Shown here: in pieces, positions 7,011 through 15,018 of the stretch
Layout: every line of letters starts with the position of its first letter
How positions within the stretch are numbered: position 1 is the first letter of the stretch
Source: an uncultured Prevotellaceae bacterium
GTDB lineage: Bacteria; Bacteroidota; Bacteroidia; Bacteroidales; Bacteroidaceae
Direction of reading: 5' to 3'
Assembly (NCBI GenBank): GCA_902785945.1
Contig: CADAAR010000005.1
Location: forward strand, 1 to 64,000
DNA: 64,000 bases
Notes under the pieces: generated by a model
The model's database searches: none
Told to the model about the DNA's origin: nothing
Seen by the model: only the letters and a program-made list of their open reading frames with translations
Program-made: the position numbers and the translations under genes

Positions 7011-8027
7011 ATGAAGAATTTAGATTGGGGTAGTCTGTCATTTGGCTACATGAAGACCGACTACAACGTACGTTGTTACTATCGCGATGGAAAATGGGGT
7101 GAAATCGAGGTTTGCTCCGATGAGTATCTGAACCTGCACATGGCAGCTACCTGCCTGCACTACGGTCAGGAGGCATTCGAGGGTCTGAAGGCCTATCGTT
7201 GTCCCGACGGTAAGGTGCGCATCTTCCGCGTCGACGAGAATGCAGCCCGTCTGCAGAGCACTTGCCGTGGTATCATGATGCCCGAGGTGAGCACAGAGTT
7301 GTTCACTGAGATGGTGAAGAAGGTGGTTCGTCTGAACCAGGAGTGGATTCCCACCTACGAGAGTGGTGCCACGCTCTATATCCGTCCGCTGCTCATCGGT
7401 ACCAGCGCTCAGGTGGGTGTACATCCCGCCAAGGAGTATTGCTTCCTGATCTTCGTCACCCCCGTGGGTCCATATTTCAAGGGTGGTTTCGCTGCCAATC
7501 CTTACGTGATTATCCGCGACTACGACCGTTCGGCTCCCCTTGGCACAGGTAAGTATAAGGTGGGTGGTAACTATGCCGCTTCGCTCTTCGCTAACAATCT
7601 GGCTCACGAGAAGGGTTACGCCTGTGAGTTCTATCTCGACGCCAAGGAGAAGAAATACATGGACGAGTGCGGTGCTGCCAACTTCTTCGGCATCAAGAAC
7701 AATACCTATATCACCCCGAAATCCAGTTCTATCCTGCCCTCTATCACGAATAAGAGCCTGATGCAGGTAGCTGAGGATCTGGGCATGAAGGTAGAGCGTC
7801 GTCCTATTCCTGAGGAGGAACTCGAGACCTTCGAGGAGGCAGGTGCCTGCGGTACAGCTGCTGTCATCAGCCCCATATCTTATATCGACGACCTCGACAC
7901 CGGCAAGCGCTATAGCTTCGGCGAGAAGCCAGGCCCGATGTCAAAGAAACTCTTCGATACCCTCCGCGGTATCCAATATGGTGAAATCGAAGACAAGCAC
8001 GGTTGGACAACAGTAGTCATCGAGTAA
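7011..8027 (+). CDS. ilvE: branched-chain amino acid aminotransferase
   Basis: 338 residues from ATG 7011. The class IV aminotransferase landmarks are clear: ALYIRPLLIG-type segment, GTGKYKVGGNYAAS with the PLP lysine at about K183, YMDECGAANFF, and a GTAAVISPI block near the C-terminus. It transfers the amino group between glutamate and the keto acids of Leu, Ile and Val in the cytoplasm. Length fits the fold-type IV BCAT of Bacteroidetes. It begins a plus-strand run (DUF805 gene 2 bp later, then trmB, the LRR gene, mrp) with very short gaps. Confidence 0.95.
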   Translation: MKNLDWGSLSFGYMKTDYNVRCYYRDGKWGEIEVCSDEYLNLHMAATCLHYGQEAFEGLKAYRCPDGKVRIFRVDENAARLQSTCRGIMMPEVSTELFTEMVKKVVRLNQEWIPTYESGATLYIRPLLIGTSAQVGVHPAKEYCFLIFVTPVGPYFKGGFAANPYVIIRDYDRSAPLGTGKYKVGGNYAASLFANNLAHEKGYACEFYLDAKEKKYMDECGAANFFGIKNNTYITPKSSSILPSITNKSLMQVAEDLGMKVERRPIPEEELETFEEAGACGTAAVISPISYIDDLDTGKRYSFGEKPGPMSKKLFDTLRGIQYGEIEDKHGWTTVVIE

Positions 8028-8029
8028 TT

Positions 8030-8554
8030 ATGAGAGCATTACCTCAACTTGGCTTTGCAGAGGCTGTCAAACTGGCCTCCAGCCGCATTCTGGATTTCAA
8101 AGGCCGCAGCCGCCGTTCAGAGTTCTGGTGGTGGATGCTGATTGTGATGATTGCCAACTGGGTGTTCACCTCATTCACAAGCGATCTTATGGTCAGCAGC
8201 ATTATCGCCACCATCGTCATGTTCTTCGGTCTGGCCGTCACCGCGCGTCGTCTGCAGGATGCTGACAAGAGTGCGTGGTGGGTATATATCAGCTATGCAT
8301 TGGGCATCGCGAGCAACATCATAGTAGCCACATCGCCTGCCATGAACAAATTGGTGGAAGAAGCGTTGAGCGGTTCAATGAACGAAAAAGTCATCGAGAA
8401 GACTTTGGCCAACAGTGCTGGCGAGATAGGGCTTTATGCCTGCCTTTCACTTCTGTTTGCCATCTTTGCGCTCATCGTCGTCATCATGTGCTTGAAGGAC
8501 AGTGATCCGCAAACCACCGAGCACGGCGATTCACCCAAATATGTCTACGAATAA
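8030..8554 (+). CDS. DUF805 family membrane protein
   Basis: 174 residues from ATG 8030. The N-terminal stretch has the FKGRSRRSEFWWW motif and later TARRLQDADKSAWW, both hallmarks of DUF805 small membrane proteins, followed by three or four hydrophobic segments. The function of the family is unknown. The ATG is 2 bp after the ilvE stop, so the genes are almost certainly co-translated; the longer frame starting inside ilvE is not needed. Confidence 0.85.
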   Translation: MRALPQLGFAEAVKLASSRILDFKGRSRRSEFWWWMLIVMIANWVFTSFTSDLMVSSIIATIVMFFGLAVTARRLQDADKSAWWVYISYALGIASNIIVATSPAMNKLVEEALSGSMNEKVIEKTLANSAGEIGLYACLSLLFAIFALIVVIMCLKDSDPQTTEHGDSPKYVYE

Positions 8555-8561
8555 ATAGCGC

Positions 8562-9332
8562 ATGGGAAAAGGCAAATTGGCGAAGTTCGCCGACATGGAG
8601 ACCTATGAGAACGTGTTCCAGTACCCTTATTCGGTAGTGGAACATGTTCCCTTTGACCTACAGGGACACTGGCACGAGCAGTATTTCCATAATGACAACC
8701 CCATCGTGCTGGAGCTCGGCTGCGGCAAGGGGGAATACACTGTAGAATTGGCAAAGCTCTACCCTGACAGGAACTTCATCGGCGTCGACATCAAAGGAGC
8801 CCGCATGTGGACAGGTGCCACTCAGGCCCTCAACGAAGGACTGAAGAACGTGGCTTTCCTCCGCACCAACATTGAGATCATCGAGCGCTTCTTTGCCGAG
8901 GATGAGGTACAGGAAATCTGGCTCACCTTCTCCGACCCACAGATGAAGAACCCTCGCAAGCGTCTTACCTCCACTTATTTCATGGAGCGCTACCGCAAGT
9001 TCCTCGTCGACGGCGGCATCATCCACCTCAAGACCGACTCCAATTTCCTTTTCACCTACACCACCTATATGGTGGAGCATAACCACCTGCCCGTCATCGA
9101 GCGCACCGAGGATCTCTATCATTCCTCTGACCTCTCACCTCTCACCTCTCACATCTTGAAGATTCAGACCTACTACGAATCCATGTGGATTGCCCGCGGT
9201 CTGAACATCAAGTACATGAAATGGCAACTGCCTCGTACGGGCGCTCTGCAGGAGCCTGATGTCGAGATCGAACTCGACGACTACCGCTCCTATCACCGTT
9301 CCAAGCGCAGCAGTCTTGATAAAGCGAAATAA
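8562..9332 (+). CDS. trmB: tRNA (guanine-N7-)-methyltransferase
   Basis: 256 residues. The SAM site is [15 protein letters not shown]; the downstream block [16 protein letters not shown] is the TrmB signature, with the catalytic region SDPxxK. The enzyme makes m7G46 in tRNA. Near residues 188-198 the chain reads [11 protein letters not shown], encoded entirely by a CTCTCAC tandem repeat (9125-9152). The same PLTSH peptide occurs in the unrelated P-type ATPase, so it is repeat-derived and not functional sequence. It lies 7 bp after the DUF805 gene. Confidence 0.95.
   Translation: MGKGKLAKFADMETYENVFQYPYSVVEHVPFDLQGHWHEQYFHNDNPIVLELGCGKGEYTVELAKLYPDRNFIGVDIKGARMWTGATQALNEGLKNVAFLRTNIEIIERFFAEDEVQEIWLTFSDPQMKNPRKRLTSTYFMERYRKFLVDGGIIHLKTDSNFLFTYTTYMVEHNHLPVIERTEDLYHSSDLSPLTSHILKIQTYYESMWIARGLNIKYMKWQLPRTGALQEPDVEIELDDYRSYHRSKRSSLDKAK
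9125..9152. repeat. 7-bp tandem repeat CTCTCAC inside trmB
   Basis: Four units (CTCTGAC, CTCTCAC, CTCTCAC, CTCTCAC), the reverse complement of the GTRAGAG unit at 4530-4557 and 46202-46236. It is read in frame as part of TrmB. Confidence 0.8.
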
Positions 9333-9352
9333 AATCATAAAAGAATAAAACA

Positions 9353-11083
9353 ATGAAGAGACTATTTACCTTGGTGCTGGCAGCACTTCCTCTGTTTGCC
9401 ACAGCACAAACGACAAAGAATGTGACGGTAGATGCCGTCGGACAGCTCTCGAAACAAATCGAATCGAGTGAGAAGTTCAAAATCTCTGAGTTGAAGGTCA
9501 GCGGTCCGCTCAATGCCGCCGATGTCAAATTTCTCCAGCAGATCGTCAACCGTAGCAAGGCCAACGAGAAAAAAGGCGAGTGCGTAGTCACCGCTGTCGA
9601 CATTTCTGAAGCCGTCTTCACCGAGGGTAAGGAGGCCAAGGCTACCAACAAACTGCCCAGTGGTCTTTTCTCTGGTGCCAAGCAACTACTGAAGGTCACT
9701 CTTCCGCAGGGCATCACCAACATCAGCAAGAGTTGTTTCGATGGTTGTGCCGCCTTGCCAAACATCAATATTCCGGAGAGTGTCACCACCATCGAGAACC
9801 AAGCCTTCCAAGGTTGTGAGAGCCTTACCACCATCTCCATTCCCAAGAATGTCACAACCATTGGCAACGAGGCTTTCGAGAACTGCAAGGCCATCACCGC
9901 AGTGGAGATTCCGGATAACGTCAACGACTTGGGTACACAGGCTTTCAACGGCTGCACGGCCCTCACCAGTGTCAATATCATCGGCGAGGTGAAGAAAATC
10001 AGCAGCGCAGCCTTCAAAGGTTGCGAGTCGCTCACCAGCGTCAGTTTCCCAAAAGACCTTAAAGCCATCGGCAACGACGCTTTCCGCGACTGTAAGAGTC
10101 TTGAAAGCATCGAACTGCCCGAGGATGTCGACGAGATTGGCAATTCCGCCTTTGAGGATTGCAGCAACCTGAAAGCCATCGAGATGGCCAAGGTCAGCAA
10201 GATCGGCAGCAATGCCTTCGAAGACTGTAAGAACCTTGAAACCGTTACCCTCGAGAACATCTCTAAACTCGGCAGCGGCGTATTCAAGAACTGTTCTTCC
10301 CTCAGCACCGTCAGCCTCGAAGGAAGCCTCGGCGATATCAATGCCAACACCTTCTTCGGCTGCACCAGTCTCAACAGCATCAGCATTCCCGCTGGCGTTA
10401 AGTCCATCGGTAACAGCGCCTTCGAGGGTTGCCGCAGCCTGGCAGAGATCGACCTGCCCGCAGCGCTGACAAAAATCAGCGATGAGGCCTTTGCCGACTG
10501 TTCCAGCCTGCATCAAGCCATCATCCCCAACCTTGTGAAATCGCTGGGCAACGGTGCGTTCGAAGGCTGTTCTATCCTCGACAGTGTGGCCATCAATGGC
10601 TTCATTCCTGAAATCGCGAGCAAGACCTTCTATAAGTGCAACGCCCTGCGCAGCATCACCCTGCCCAACACCATCAAGAAAATCGGCACAAAGGCCTTCC
10701 AGGAGTGTACCGCCCTGCGCGCCATCGAACTCCCCGTGGCCCTCACCAGCATTGGCGACGATGCCTTTGAGAAGTGCGCCTCACTGGAGAGCATCAAGGT
10801 TCCCATTGCCGTCACCAGCATCGGCAGCGACGCCTTCTACGAGTGTACCATGCTCAATAAAGCAGAACTGCCCGTAGCACTTAAGAAAATTGGCGGTGAG
10901 GCTTTTGCCAAATGTCCGTCGCTGCGTAACGTCTTCCTCGACAGTCCCACACCACCTGCCATCTCCAAGAGTACCTTCAAGGATGTGGTCAGTTGTTCCT
11001 TCTGGCTCCCTAAGAACAGCAAGGCCCTCTACATGGCTGATAAGGAGTGGGTAAAGGTCTACGTACTCAAAGAAAAAGAATAA
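9353..11083 (+). CDS. BspA-like leucine-rich repeat surface protein
   Basis: 576 residues with a signal peptide (MKRLFTLVLAALPLFATAQT). After a short N-terminal region it is built of about 19 LRR_5 repeats of 23 residues, with the pattern I-xx-xAF-xx-C-xx-L-xx-I-x-(L/I)-P as in SIPKNVTTIGNEAFENC. This is the BspA-like or TpLRR class, first known from Tannerella BspA, acting in adhesion and protein binding at the cell surface. No lipobox or T9SS tail was recognised; it ends in a short capping segment. It sits 20 bp after trmB and 1 bp before mrp. Its regular repeats also create long empty frames on the other strand, which are shadows. Confidence 0.88.
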   Translation: MKRLFTLVLAALPLFATAQTTKNVTVDAVGQLSKQIESSEKFKISELKVSGPLNAADVKFLQQIVNRSKANEKKGECVVTAVDISEAVFTEGKEAKATNKLPSGLFSGAKQLLKVTLPQGITNISKSCFDGCAALPNINIPESVTTIENQAFQGCESLTTISIPKNVTTIGNEAFENCKAITAVEIPDNVNDLGTQAFNGCTALTSVNIIGEVKKISSAAFKGCESLTSVSFPKDLKAIGNDAFRDCKSLESIELPEDVDEIGNSAFEDCSNLKAIEMAKVSKIGSNAFEDCKNLETVTLENISKLGSGVFKNCSSLSTVSLEGSLGDINANTFFGCTSLNSISIPAGVKSIGNSAFEGCRSLAEIDLPAALTKISDEAFADCSSLHQAIIPNLVKSLGNGAFEGCSILDSVAINGFIPEIASKTFYKCNALRSITLPNTIKKIGTKAFQECTALRAIELPVALTSIGDDAFEKCASLESIKVPIAVTSIGSDAFYECTMLNKAELPVALKKIGGEAFAKCPSLRNVFLDSPTPPAISKSTFKDVVSCSFWLPKNSKALYMADKEWVKVYVLKEKE

Positions 11084-11084
11084 A

Positions 11085-12203
11085 ATGACATTATATCCCC
11101 AACTGATTATCGATGCGCTGGCTACAGTCATGTATGCCGGCACGAAGAAAAACCTCGTAGAGAGTGGTATGGTAGCCGATACGCCAGCCATCGCTGCTCC
11201 CCAGAAAGAGGGCGACCCCTGGCATGTCAAGGTCGTACTTGAGTTTCCCCGCGATACCGACCCCTTTCTGAAATCCACCGTCAAAGCCGCCGAGGCTGCC
11301 ATCAAGTATCACTGCGGTAACGACATCTCGGTCGAGATCGTCACCGAGTTTAAATCAGCGCCTCGTCCTGAGGTGGGTCAGATGTTGCCTGGTGTAAAGA
11401 ATATCATCGCCGTCAGCAGCGGCAAGGGTGGCGTAGGCAAATCCACTGTCTCTGCCAATCTCGCCATCGCCCTCGCACGTTTAGGCTATAAGGTGGGCCT
11501 GCTCGATACCGATATCTTCGGTCCTTCCATGCCCAAGATGTTCAATGTTGAAGACGAACGTCCCTATGCCGTCAAGAAAGACGGTCGCGACCTCATCTGT
11601 CCCGTTGAGAAATACGGCGTCAAACTCCTGTCGATAGGTTTCTTCGTCTCTCCCACCACTGCCACCCTCTGGCGCGGCGGCATGGCCACAAATGCCCTGA
11701 AACAGCTTATCGCCGATGCCGATTGGGGCGAGCTCGACTATTTCATCCTCGACACGCCTCCAGGCACCTCCGACATCCACCTTACCCTCTTGCAGACGCT
11801 GCCCATTACCGGCGCCGTCATCGTTTCCACCCCCCAACAGGTGGCCCTTGCCGATGCCCGTAAAGGCATCGATATGTACCGCAACGACAAGGTAAACGTG
11901 CCCATCCTCGGCCTCATCGAGAACATGGCATGGTTCACACCTGCCGAACTGCCTGAGAATAAATACTATATCTTCGGTAAGGAAGGCTGCAAACAGTTAG
12001 CCGAAGAAATGAACGTGCCCCTGTTGGCGCAGATACCACTCGTTCAGAGCATCTGCGACAATGGCGATGCCGGCACCCCCGCCGCCCTCTCGAGCGACAC
12101 AGCCACCGGTCTCGCCTTCATCAACTTGGCGCAGGCCGTTGTCACCGTTGTCAACCGCCGCAACAAAGAACAACCCCAGACCAAGATCGTCGGCACGAAA
12201 TAA
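11085..12203 (+). CDS. mrp: Mrp/ApbC-type P-loop ATPase (Fe-S carrier family)
   Basis: 372 residues: an N-terminal MIP18/DUF59-like domain (about 1-90), then a deviant Walker A SSGKGGVGKST (residues 111-121), LLDTDIFGPSMPKMF and the FILDTPPGTSD switch. This is the Mrp/NBP35 group that assembles or carries Fe-S clusters. The CxxC cluster site expected in the NM-x-F-x-CPHC region is absent: here the chain reads NMAWFTPAELPEN without cysteines. Either cluster binding uses other residues or the protein has another role. It starts 1 bp after the LRR stop. Confidence 0.92.
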   Translation: MTLYPQLIIDALATVMYAGTKKNLVESGMVADTPAIAAPQKEGDPWHVKVVLEFPRDTDPFLKSTVKAAEAAIKYHCGNDISVEIVTEFKSAPRPEVGQMLPGVKNIIAVSSGKGGVGKSTVSANLAIALARLGYKVGLLDTDIFGPSMPKMFNVEDERPYAVKKDGRDLICPVEKYGVKLLSIGFFVSPTTATLWRGGMATNALKQLIADADWGELDYFILDTPPGTSDIHLTLLQTLPITGAVIVSTPQQVALADARKGIDMYRNDKVNVPILGLIENMAWFTPAELPENKYYIFGKEGCKQLAEEMNVPLLAQIPLVQSICDNGDAGTPAALSSDTATGLAFINLAQAVVTVVNRRNKEQPQTKIVGTK

Positions 12204-12228
12204 CAGCAATCCTTAGTTATTAGATACG

Positions 12229-12258
12229 TTAAAGCCTCGCAGGAATGCGGGGCTTTAA
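12229..12258 (+). terminator. hairpin after mrp
   Basis: A 12-bp stem, TTAAAGCCTCGC with GCGGGGCTTTAA (one G-T pair), and a 6-base loop, 25 bp after the mrp stop. There is no long T run, so it may be a weak terminator. Confidence 0.55.
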
Positions 12259-12296
12259 CGCGTTTATACGACCTACGACTCACAGGACCTGTCCCT

Positions 12297-12605
12297 ATGA
12301 GTTCCAAGGTACAGGGACAGATTTTCAAGGCTCAGGGCTTCACGAAGCTGGGCGAGAAGTACATCGGCCACTACACGGAGAAGATGGAATGGGTAGAGAA
12401 GTTCATCGACCGCATCCTCGACCTGGGCGGCGAAGTGAAGGTGGAGAAGCACGAGGCCATGCGCGAGTTCGGCGTTCCCGTTAACGCTGGCAAGATTGCG
12501 GAAAACACAGGTATCGACCGCAAGGAAGTAGACAAGGCTTTCGCCGAGTTGAAGAAGGAAGGCGCCATTATTTCGCCCGTCCGTTGCAAGTGGCAGCCCG
12601 CTTGA
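12297..12605 (+). CDS. small chimeric protein: ferritin-like fragment joined to a winged-helix-like end
   Basis: 102 residues. Residues 8-50 (QIFKAQGFTKLGEKY...FIDRILDLGGEV) resemble the part of bacterioferritin-like proteins running from the end of helix A through helix B. Residues 60-102 (NAGKIAENTGIDRKEVDKAF...SPVRCKWQPA) look like a winged helix-turn-helix end seen in small Bacteroidales DNA-binding proteins. The ferritin iron ligands of helices C and D are missing. The 5' side has no recognisable ferritin helix A. It ends at a good terminator (12668-12689). Either a gene fusion by deletion or a family I do not know; codon use and open frame suggest it is expressed. Confidence 0.6.
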   Translation: MSSKVQGQIFKAQGFTKLGEKYIGHYTEKMEWVEKFIDRILDLGGEVKVEKHEAMREFGVPVNAGKIAENTGIDRKEVDKAFAELKKEGAIISPVRCKWQPA

Positions 12606-12667
12606 TTTTCTCTCATGGCATCGACAGTTGCATCCGCACCGCGACGCATATAAATTTTTTCTTCACG

Positions 12668-12689
12668 GGGGAGCTTCGGCTCTCCTTTT
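12668..12689 (+). terminator. Rho-independent terminator
   Basis: A GGGGAGC / GCTCTCC stem with a TTCG tetraloop followed by TTTT, 63 bp after the chimeric gene. Confidence 0.75.
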
Positions 12690-12710
12690 ACAATTCATTT
12701 GATTTGGGTA

Positions 12711-12741
12711 TTGCATAACTCATGGAAATGTTGTAACTTTG
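12711..12741 (+). promoter_or_regulatory. promoter of the ZIP gene
   Basis: TTG at 12711-12713, a 20-bp spacer and TAACTTTG at 12734-12741 followed by C. It overlaps the longer TTG-started frame (12739), so ATG 12748 is taken as the start. Confidence 0.7.
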
Positions 12742-12747
12742 CACCCG

Positions 12748-13530
12748 ATGACGACAACATTGATCATAGGACTGTTGATTCCGCTGCTGGGCACGATGCT
12801 CGGCTCAGCCTTTGTGTTCTTTATGCGGAACGAGATGTCAGCTCGATTACAGAAGTCGCTGTTGGGCTTTGCATCGGGTGTGATGGTGGCGGCATCGGTA
12901 TGGTCGCTGCTGATTCCTGCAATGGATATGGAAGTGGAAAGTGGGAAATGGTCAGTACTTCCTGCTGCTGTGGGATTCTTGTTAGGCATGGGCTTCCTGT
13001 TGCTCATCGACGAACTGACGCCCCACCTGCATATCGGAACAGTCAAGCCCGAGGGTATGCGCTCGCATCTGTCGAAGACCGCGATGCTGGCCCTTGCCGT
13101 CACCATCCACAATCTGCCAGAAGGTATGGCCGTCGGTGTGGTGTTCGCAGGTGCCGACAGCGGTGCGACGAACATTTCCCTCGCCAGTGCTTTGGCCGTA
13201 GCCGTGGGTATCGCCATTCAGAATGTGCCAGAGGGAGCCATCATCTCCATGCCGATGCGAGCCGCTGGCAATTCGCGCTGGCGTTCATTTATCATCGGCT
13301 CATTGAGCGGAGCTGTCGAACCTGTAGGAGCCATTGCCGTCCTACTGCTCGCCTCACTGCTCATGCCCGTTCTCCCTTACATGCTGGCTTTTGCCGCAGG
13401 TGCCATGTTCTACGTCGTGATCGAGGAACTCATTCCCGAAGCCTCCAGCGGTCAGCACTCTAACCTCAGCACCATCGGCTTTGCCATCGGTTTCGTCCTG
13501 ATGATGGTACTCGATGTGGTAATGGGGTAA
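12748..13530 (+). CDS. ZIP family divalent metal transporter
   Basis: 260 residues and about eight membrane segments. The two ZIP metal-path motifs are present: HNLPEGMAVG in TM4 and QNVPEGAIIS in TM5. A third conserved EELIPE lies near TM7. Such proteins import zinc or other divalent metals; the GufA-like subgroup is most similar in layout. Residues around 60-70 (EVESGKW) are encoded by three 7-bp repeat units (12931-12951) and lie in the loop before TM3. It has its own promoter and is convergent with the DUF554 gene 12 bp away. Confidence 0.9.
   Translation: MTTTLIIGLLIPLLGTMLGSAFVFFMRNEMSARLQKSLLGFASGVMVAASVWSLLIPAMDMEVESGKWSVLPAAVGFLLGMGFLLLIDELTPHLHIGTVKPEGMRSHLSKTAMLALAVTIHNLPEGMAVGVVFAGADSGATNISLASALAVAVGIAIQNVPEGAIISMPMRAAGNSRWRSFIIGSLSGAVEPVGAIAVLLLASLLMPVLPYMLAFAAGAMFYVVIEELIPEASSGQHSNLSTIGFAIGFVLMMVLDVVMG
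12931..12951. repeat. 7-bp tandem repeat inside the ZIP gene
   Basis: Units GAAGTGG, AAAGTGG, GAAATGG, in a loop between membrane segments. A short and imperfect member of the 7-bp repeat class. Confidence 0.45.
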
Positions 13531-13542
13531 TTTCCATAATTA

Positions 13543-14232
13543 TCATAAATGATGGAGCAGCAGGAACCAAATAACGGGCACTAATAAGGAAGGCAGGAGG
13601 TTGAGGGTTTTGCAATCCTTGAGATTGAGAAGTCCGAGACCACTGCCTGTAATCATCAAGCCACCGACGATGAGGAGCTCTGCCATGAGGGCCTCGCTGA
13701 TAGCTGTGCTGGAGATCTGGGCAATCACGTAGAACATGCCCTGCCAGAGAAACAGCACGGGAGCGGCCAGCACCATGCCCAGGCCGTAGGTAGAGGCAAA
13801 GATGGTGCTGCTGACAAAGTCGAGTGTGGCATTCGTAAAGAGGAAGGTGTGGTCGTCTTTCAGGGCAGCGATGACAGGACCTAACATGGAGAGCGGGCCA
13901 ATGCAATACAGTAGGATGGCGGTACTCAGGCCATCGCCGAGTTTAGCCTCAGCACCCTTCTTGGAATGACGGTTTACAAGACGCTTAAACCGTCCGTCGA
14001 TGTCAAGAGCCGTGCCCGTGATGCCACCAATGGCTAATGCCACAATGAAGAGTACAGGATACTGACTCTTAGGCAGATTGGTGAGGGTGGCATTCAGGCC
14101 AATAGCCAATGAGGCAAGACCCAGACCGGTATACAACACTTCCTTGTATTTATCTTTAATGCCTCGATTAAGCAGCGCACCGATGAGGGTGCCTGCGATG
14201 ATGGTACAAGTATTGACGATGGTTCCTATCAT
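13543..14232 (-). CDS. DUF554 family membrane protein (YqgA-like)
   Basis: 229 residues with seven or so hydrophobic segments and the DUF554 opening MIGTIVNTCTIIAGTLIGAL. The family is proposed to be a membrane transporter or channel of unknown substrate. It follows the TIGR03915 gene by 15 bp on the minus strand and is probably the last gene of the same transcript. Confidence 0.85.
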   Translation of the reverse strand: MIGTIVNTCTIIAGTLIGALLNRGIKDKYKEVLYTGLGLASLAIGLNATLTNLPKSQYPVLFIVALAIGGITGTALDIDGRFKRLVNRHSKKGAEAKLGDGLSTAILLYCIGPLSMLGPVIAALKDDHTFLFTNATLDFVSSTIFASTYGLGMVLAAPVLFLWQGMFYVIAQISSTAISEALMAELLIVGGLMITGSGLGLLNLKDCKTLNLLPSLLVPVIWFLLLHHL

Positions 14233-14247
14233 AATTCAGTTTAGTTT

Positions 14248-15018
14248 TTATTGTTTCTCTGTCATATATTTCCAATAGCGGCGGGGCATGTCCTTGAGTT
14301 GCTTGCGGGGATTCATGCGCTCGCGGATGCAGATGGCCTTGAAATAGGTGCGCCAGAGATTCTGCAGCAGCTGGTCGTCGCTGCTCAGGACTTCTTCATT
14401 GAGTTTACCGTTGGCAAGGTTGAAAGGCACAGAAGCCTCATCTTCGAAGGTGATGCGGATAACCGTCTGGCCATCGTAATAGAAGCCATAATGCCGCTTG
14501 GCATCGTAGATGAGCCACGGCTGATCGTTGAAGCGGTCGGAGAAATGATCGGTGATGATGGGCAGCACATTATGGTCGGGACTGACAACAGCGAGGTAAG
14601 TGCCATCTTTCGCCTTCTGAAAACGGATGAACTGCTTCATACGCAATTGCTCGTGCAACACGCGGCGGGCGATATTGGTCACCGTCAGCACATCAGCGTC
14701 GGCAAAATTCTTCGTGATATCACCCAAAAGGAACACCTTACATATATATTGGAACAACGGCGTGGAGAGTTCGGGCAGCTCAGAGAGCCAGCTGACGGAG
14801 ATGAGTTTCATGGCCTCACGCGGAAGCCGTTTCTCCAGTCCTGTCCAGACACGGCGGGCCTTCTCCTCATCAGTAGTGACTTGGTAGGTATGGTCGCAGA
14901 ACAAAGGCAGGGCATCGCCCGATTTAAGCAGCTGTGCGGGCTGCTCCTTCAGGCTGAAAGCATCGAACACGGCTGAGAGAAGCCCATCCATCGTTCCATC
15001 AAACACATAGACTGTCAT
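14248..15018 (-). CDS. TIGR03915 family protein, partner of the TIGR03916 radical SAM protein
   Basis: 256 residues opening MTVYVFDGTMDGLLSAVFDAF, with YDAKRHYGFYYDG near residue 190 and a C-terminal RRYWKYMTEK. This is the pattern of the TIGR03915 'probable DNA metabolism protein' (SAM-associated) family. It overlaps the end of the radical SAM gene by 4 bp, as in most genomes where the pair occurs. The role is proposed to be DNA repair or modification, perhaps by analogy with uracil-DNA glycosylase-type systems; no reaction is proven. Confidence 0.85.
   Translation of the reverse strand: MTVYVFDGTMDGLLSAVFDAFSLKEQPAQLLKSGDALPLFCDHTYQVTTDEEKARRVWTGLEKRLPREAMKLISVSWLSELPELSTPLFQYICKVFLLGDITKNFADADVLTVTNIARRVLHEQLRMKQFIRFQKAKDGTYLAVVSPDHNVLPIITDHFSDRFNDQPWLIYDAKRHYGFYYDGQTVIRITFEDEASVPFNLANGKLNEEVLSSDDQLLQNLWRTYFKAICIRERMNPRKQLKDMPRRYWKYMTEKQ

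Noticed and set aside
9208-10516. Long open frames opposite the LRR gene
   Set aside because: They mirror the 23-residue LRR periodicity and codon pattern of the real gene; no protein-like features.
12245-12484. 79-residue frame over the hairpin and the chimeric gene
   Set aside because: Different phase from the ferritin/HTH frame, starts inside the hairpin and has no protein-like pattern.
12699-13463. 254-residue frame overlapping the ZIP gene in another phase
   Set aside because: Arg/Cys/His-rich nonsense-like translation; the ZIP frame has the conserved metal motifs and promoter spacing.
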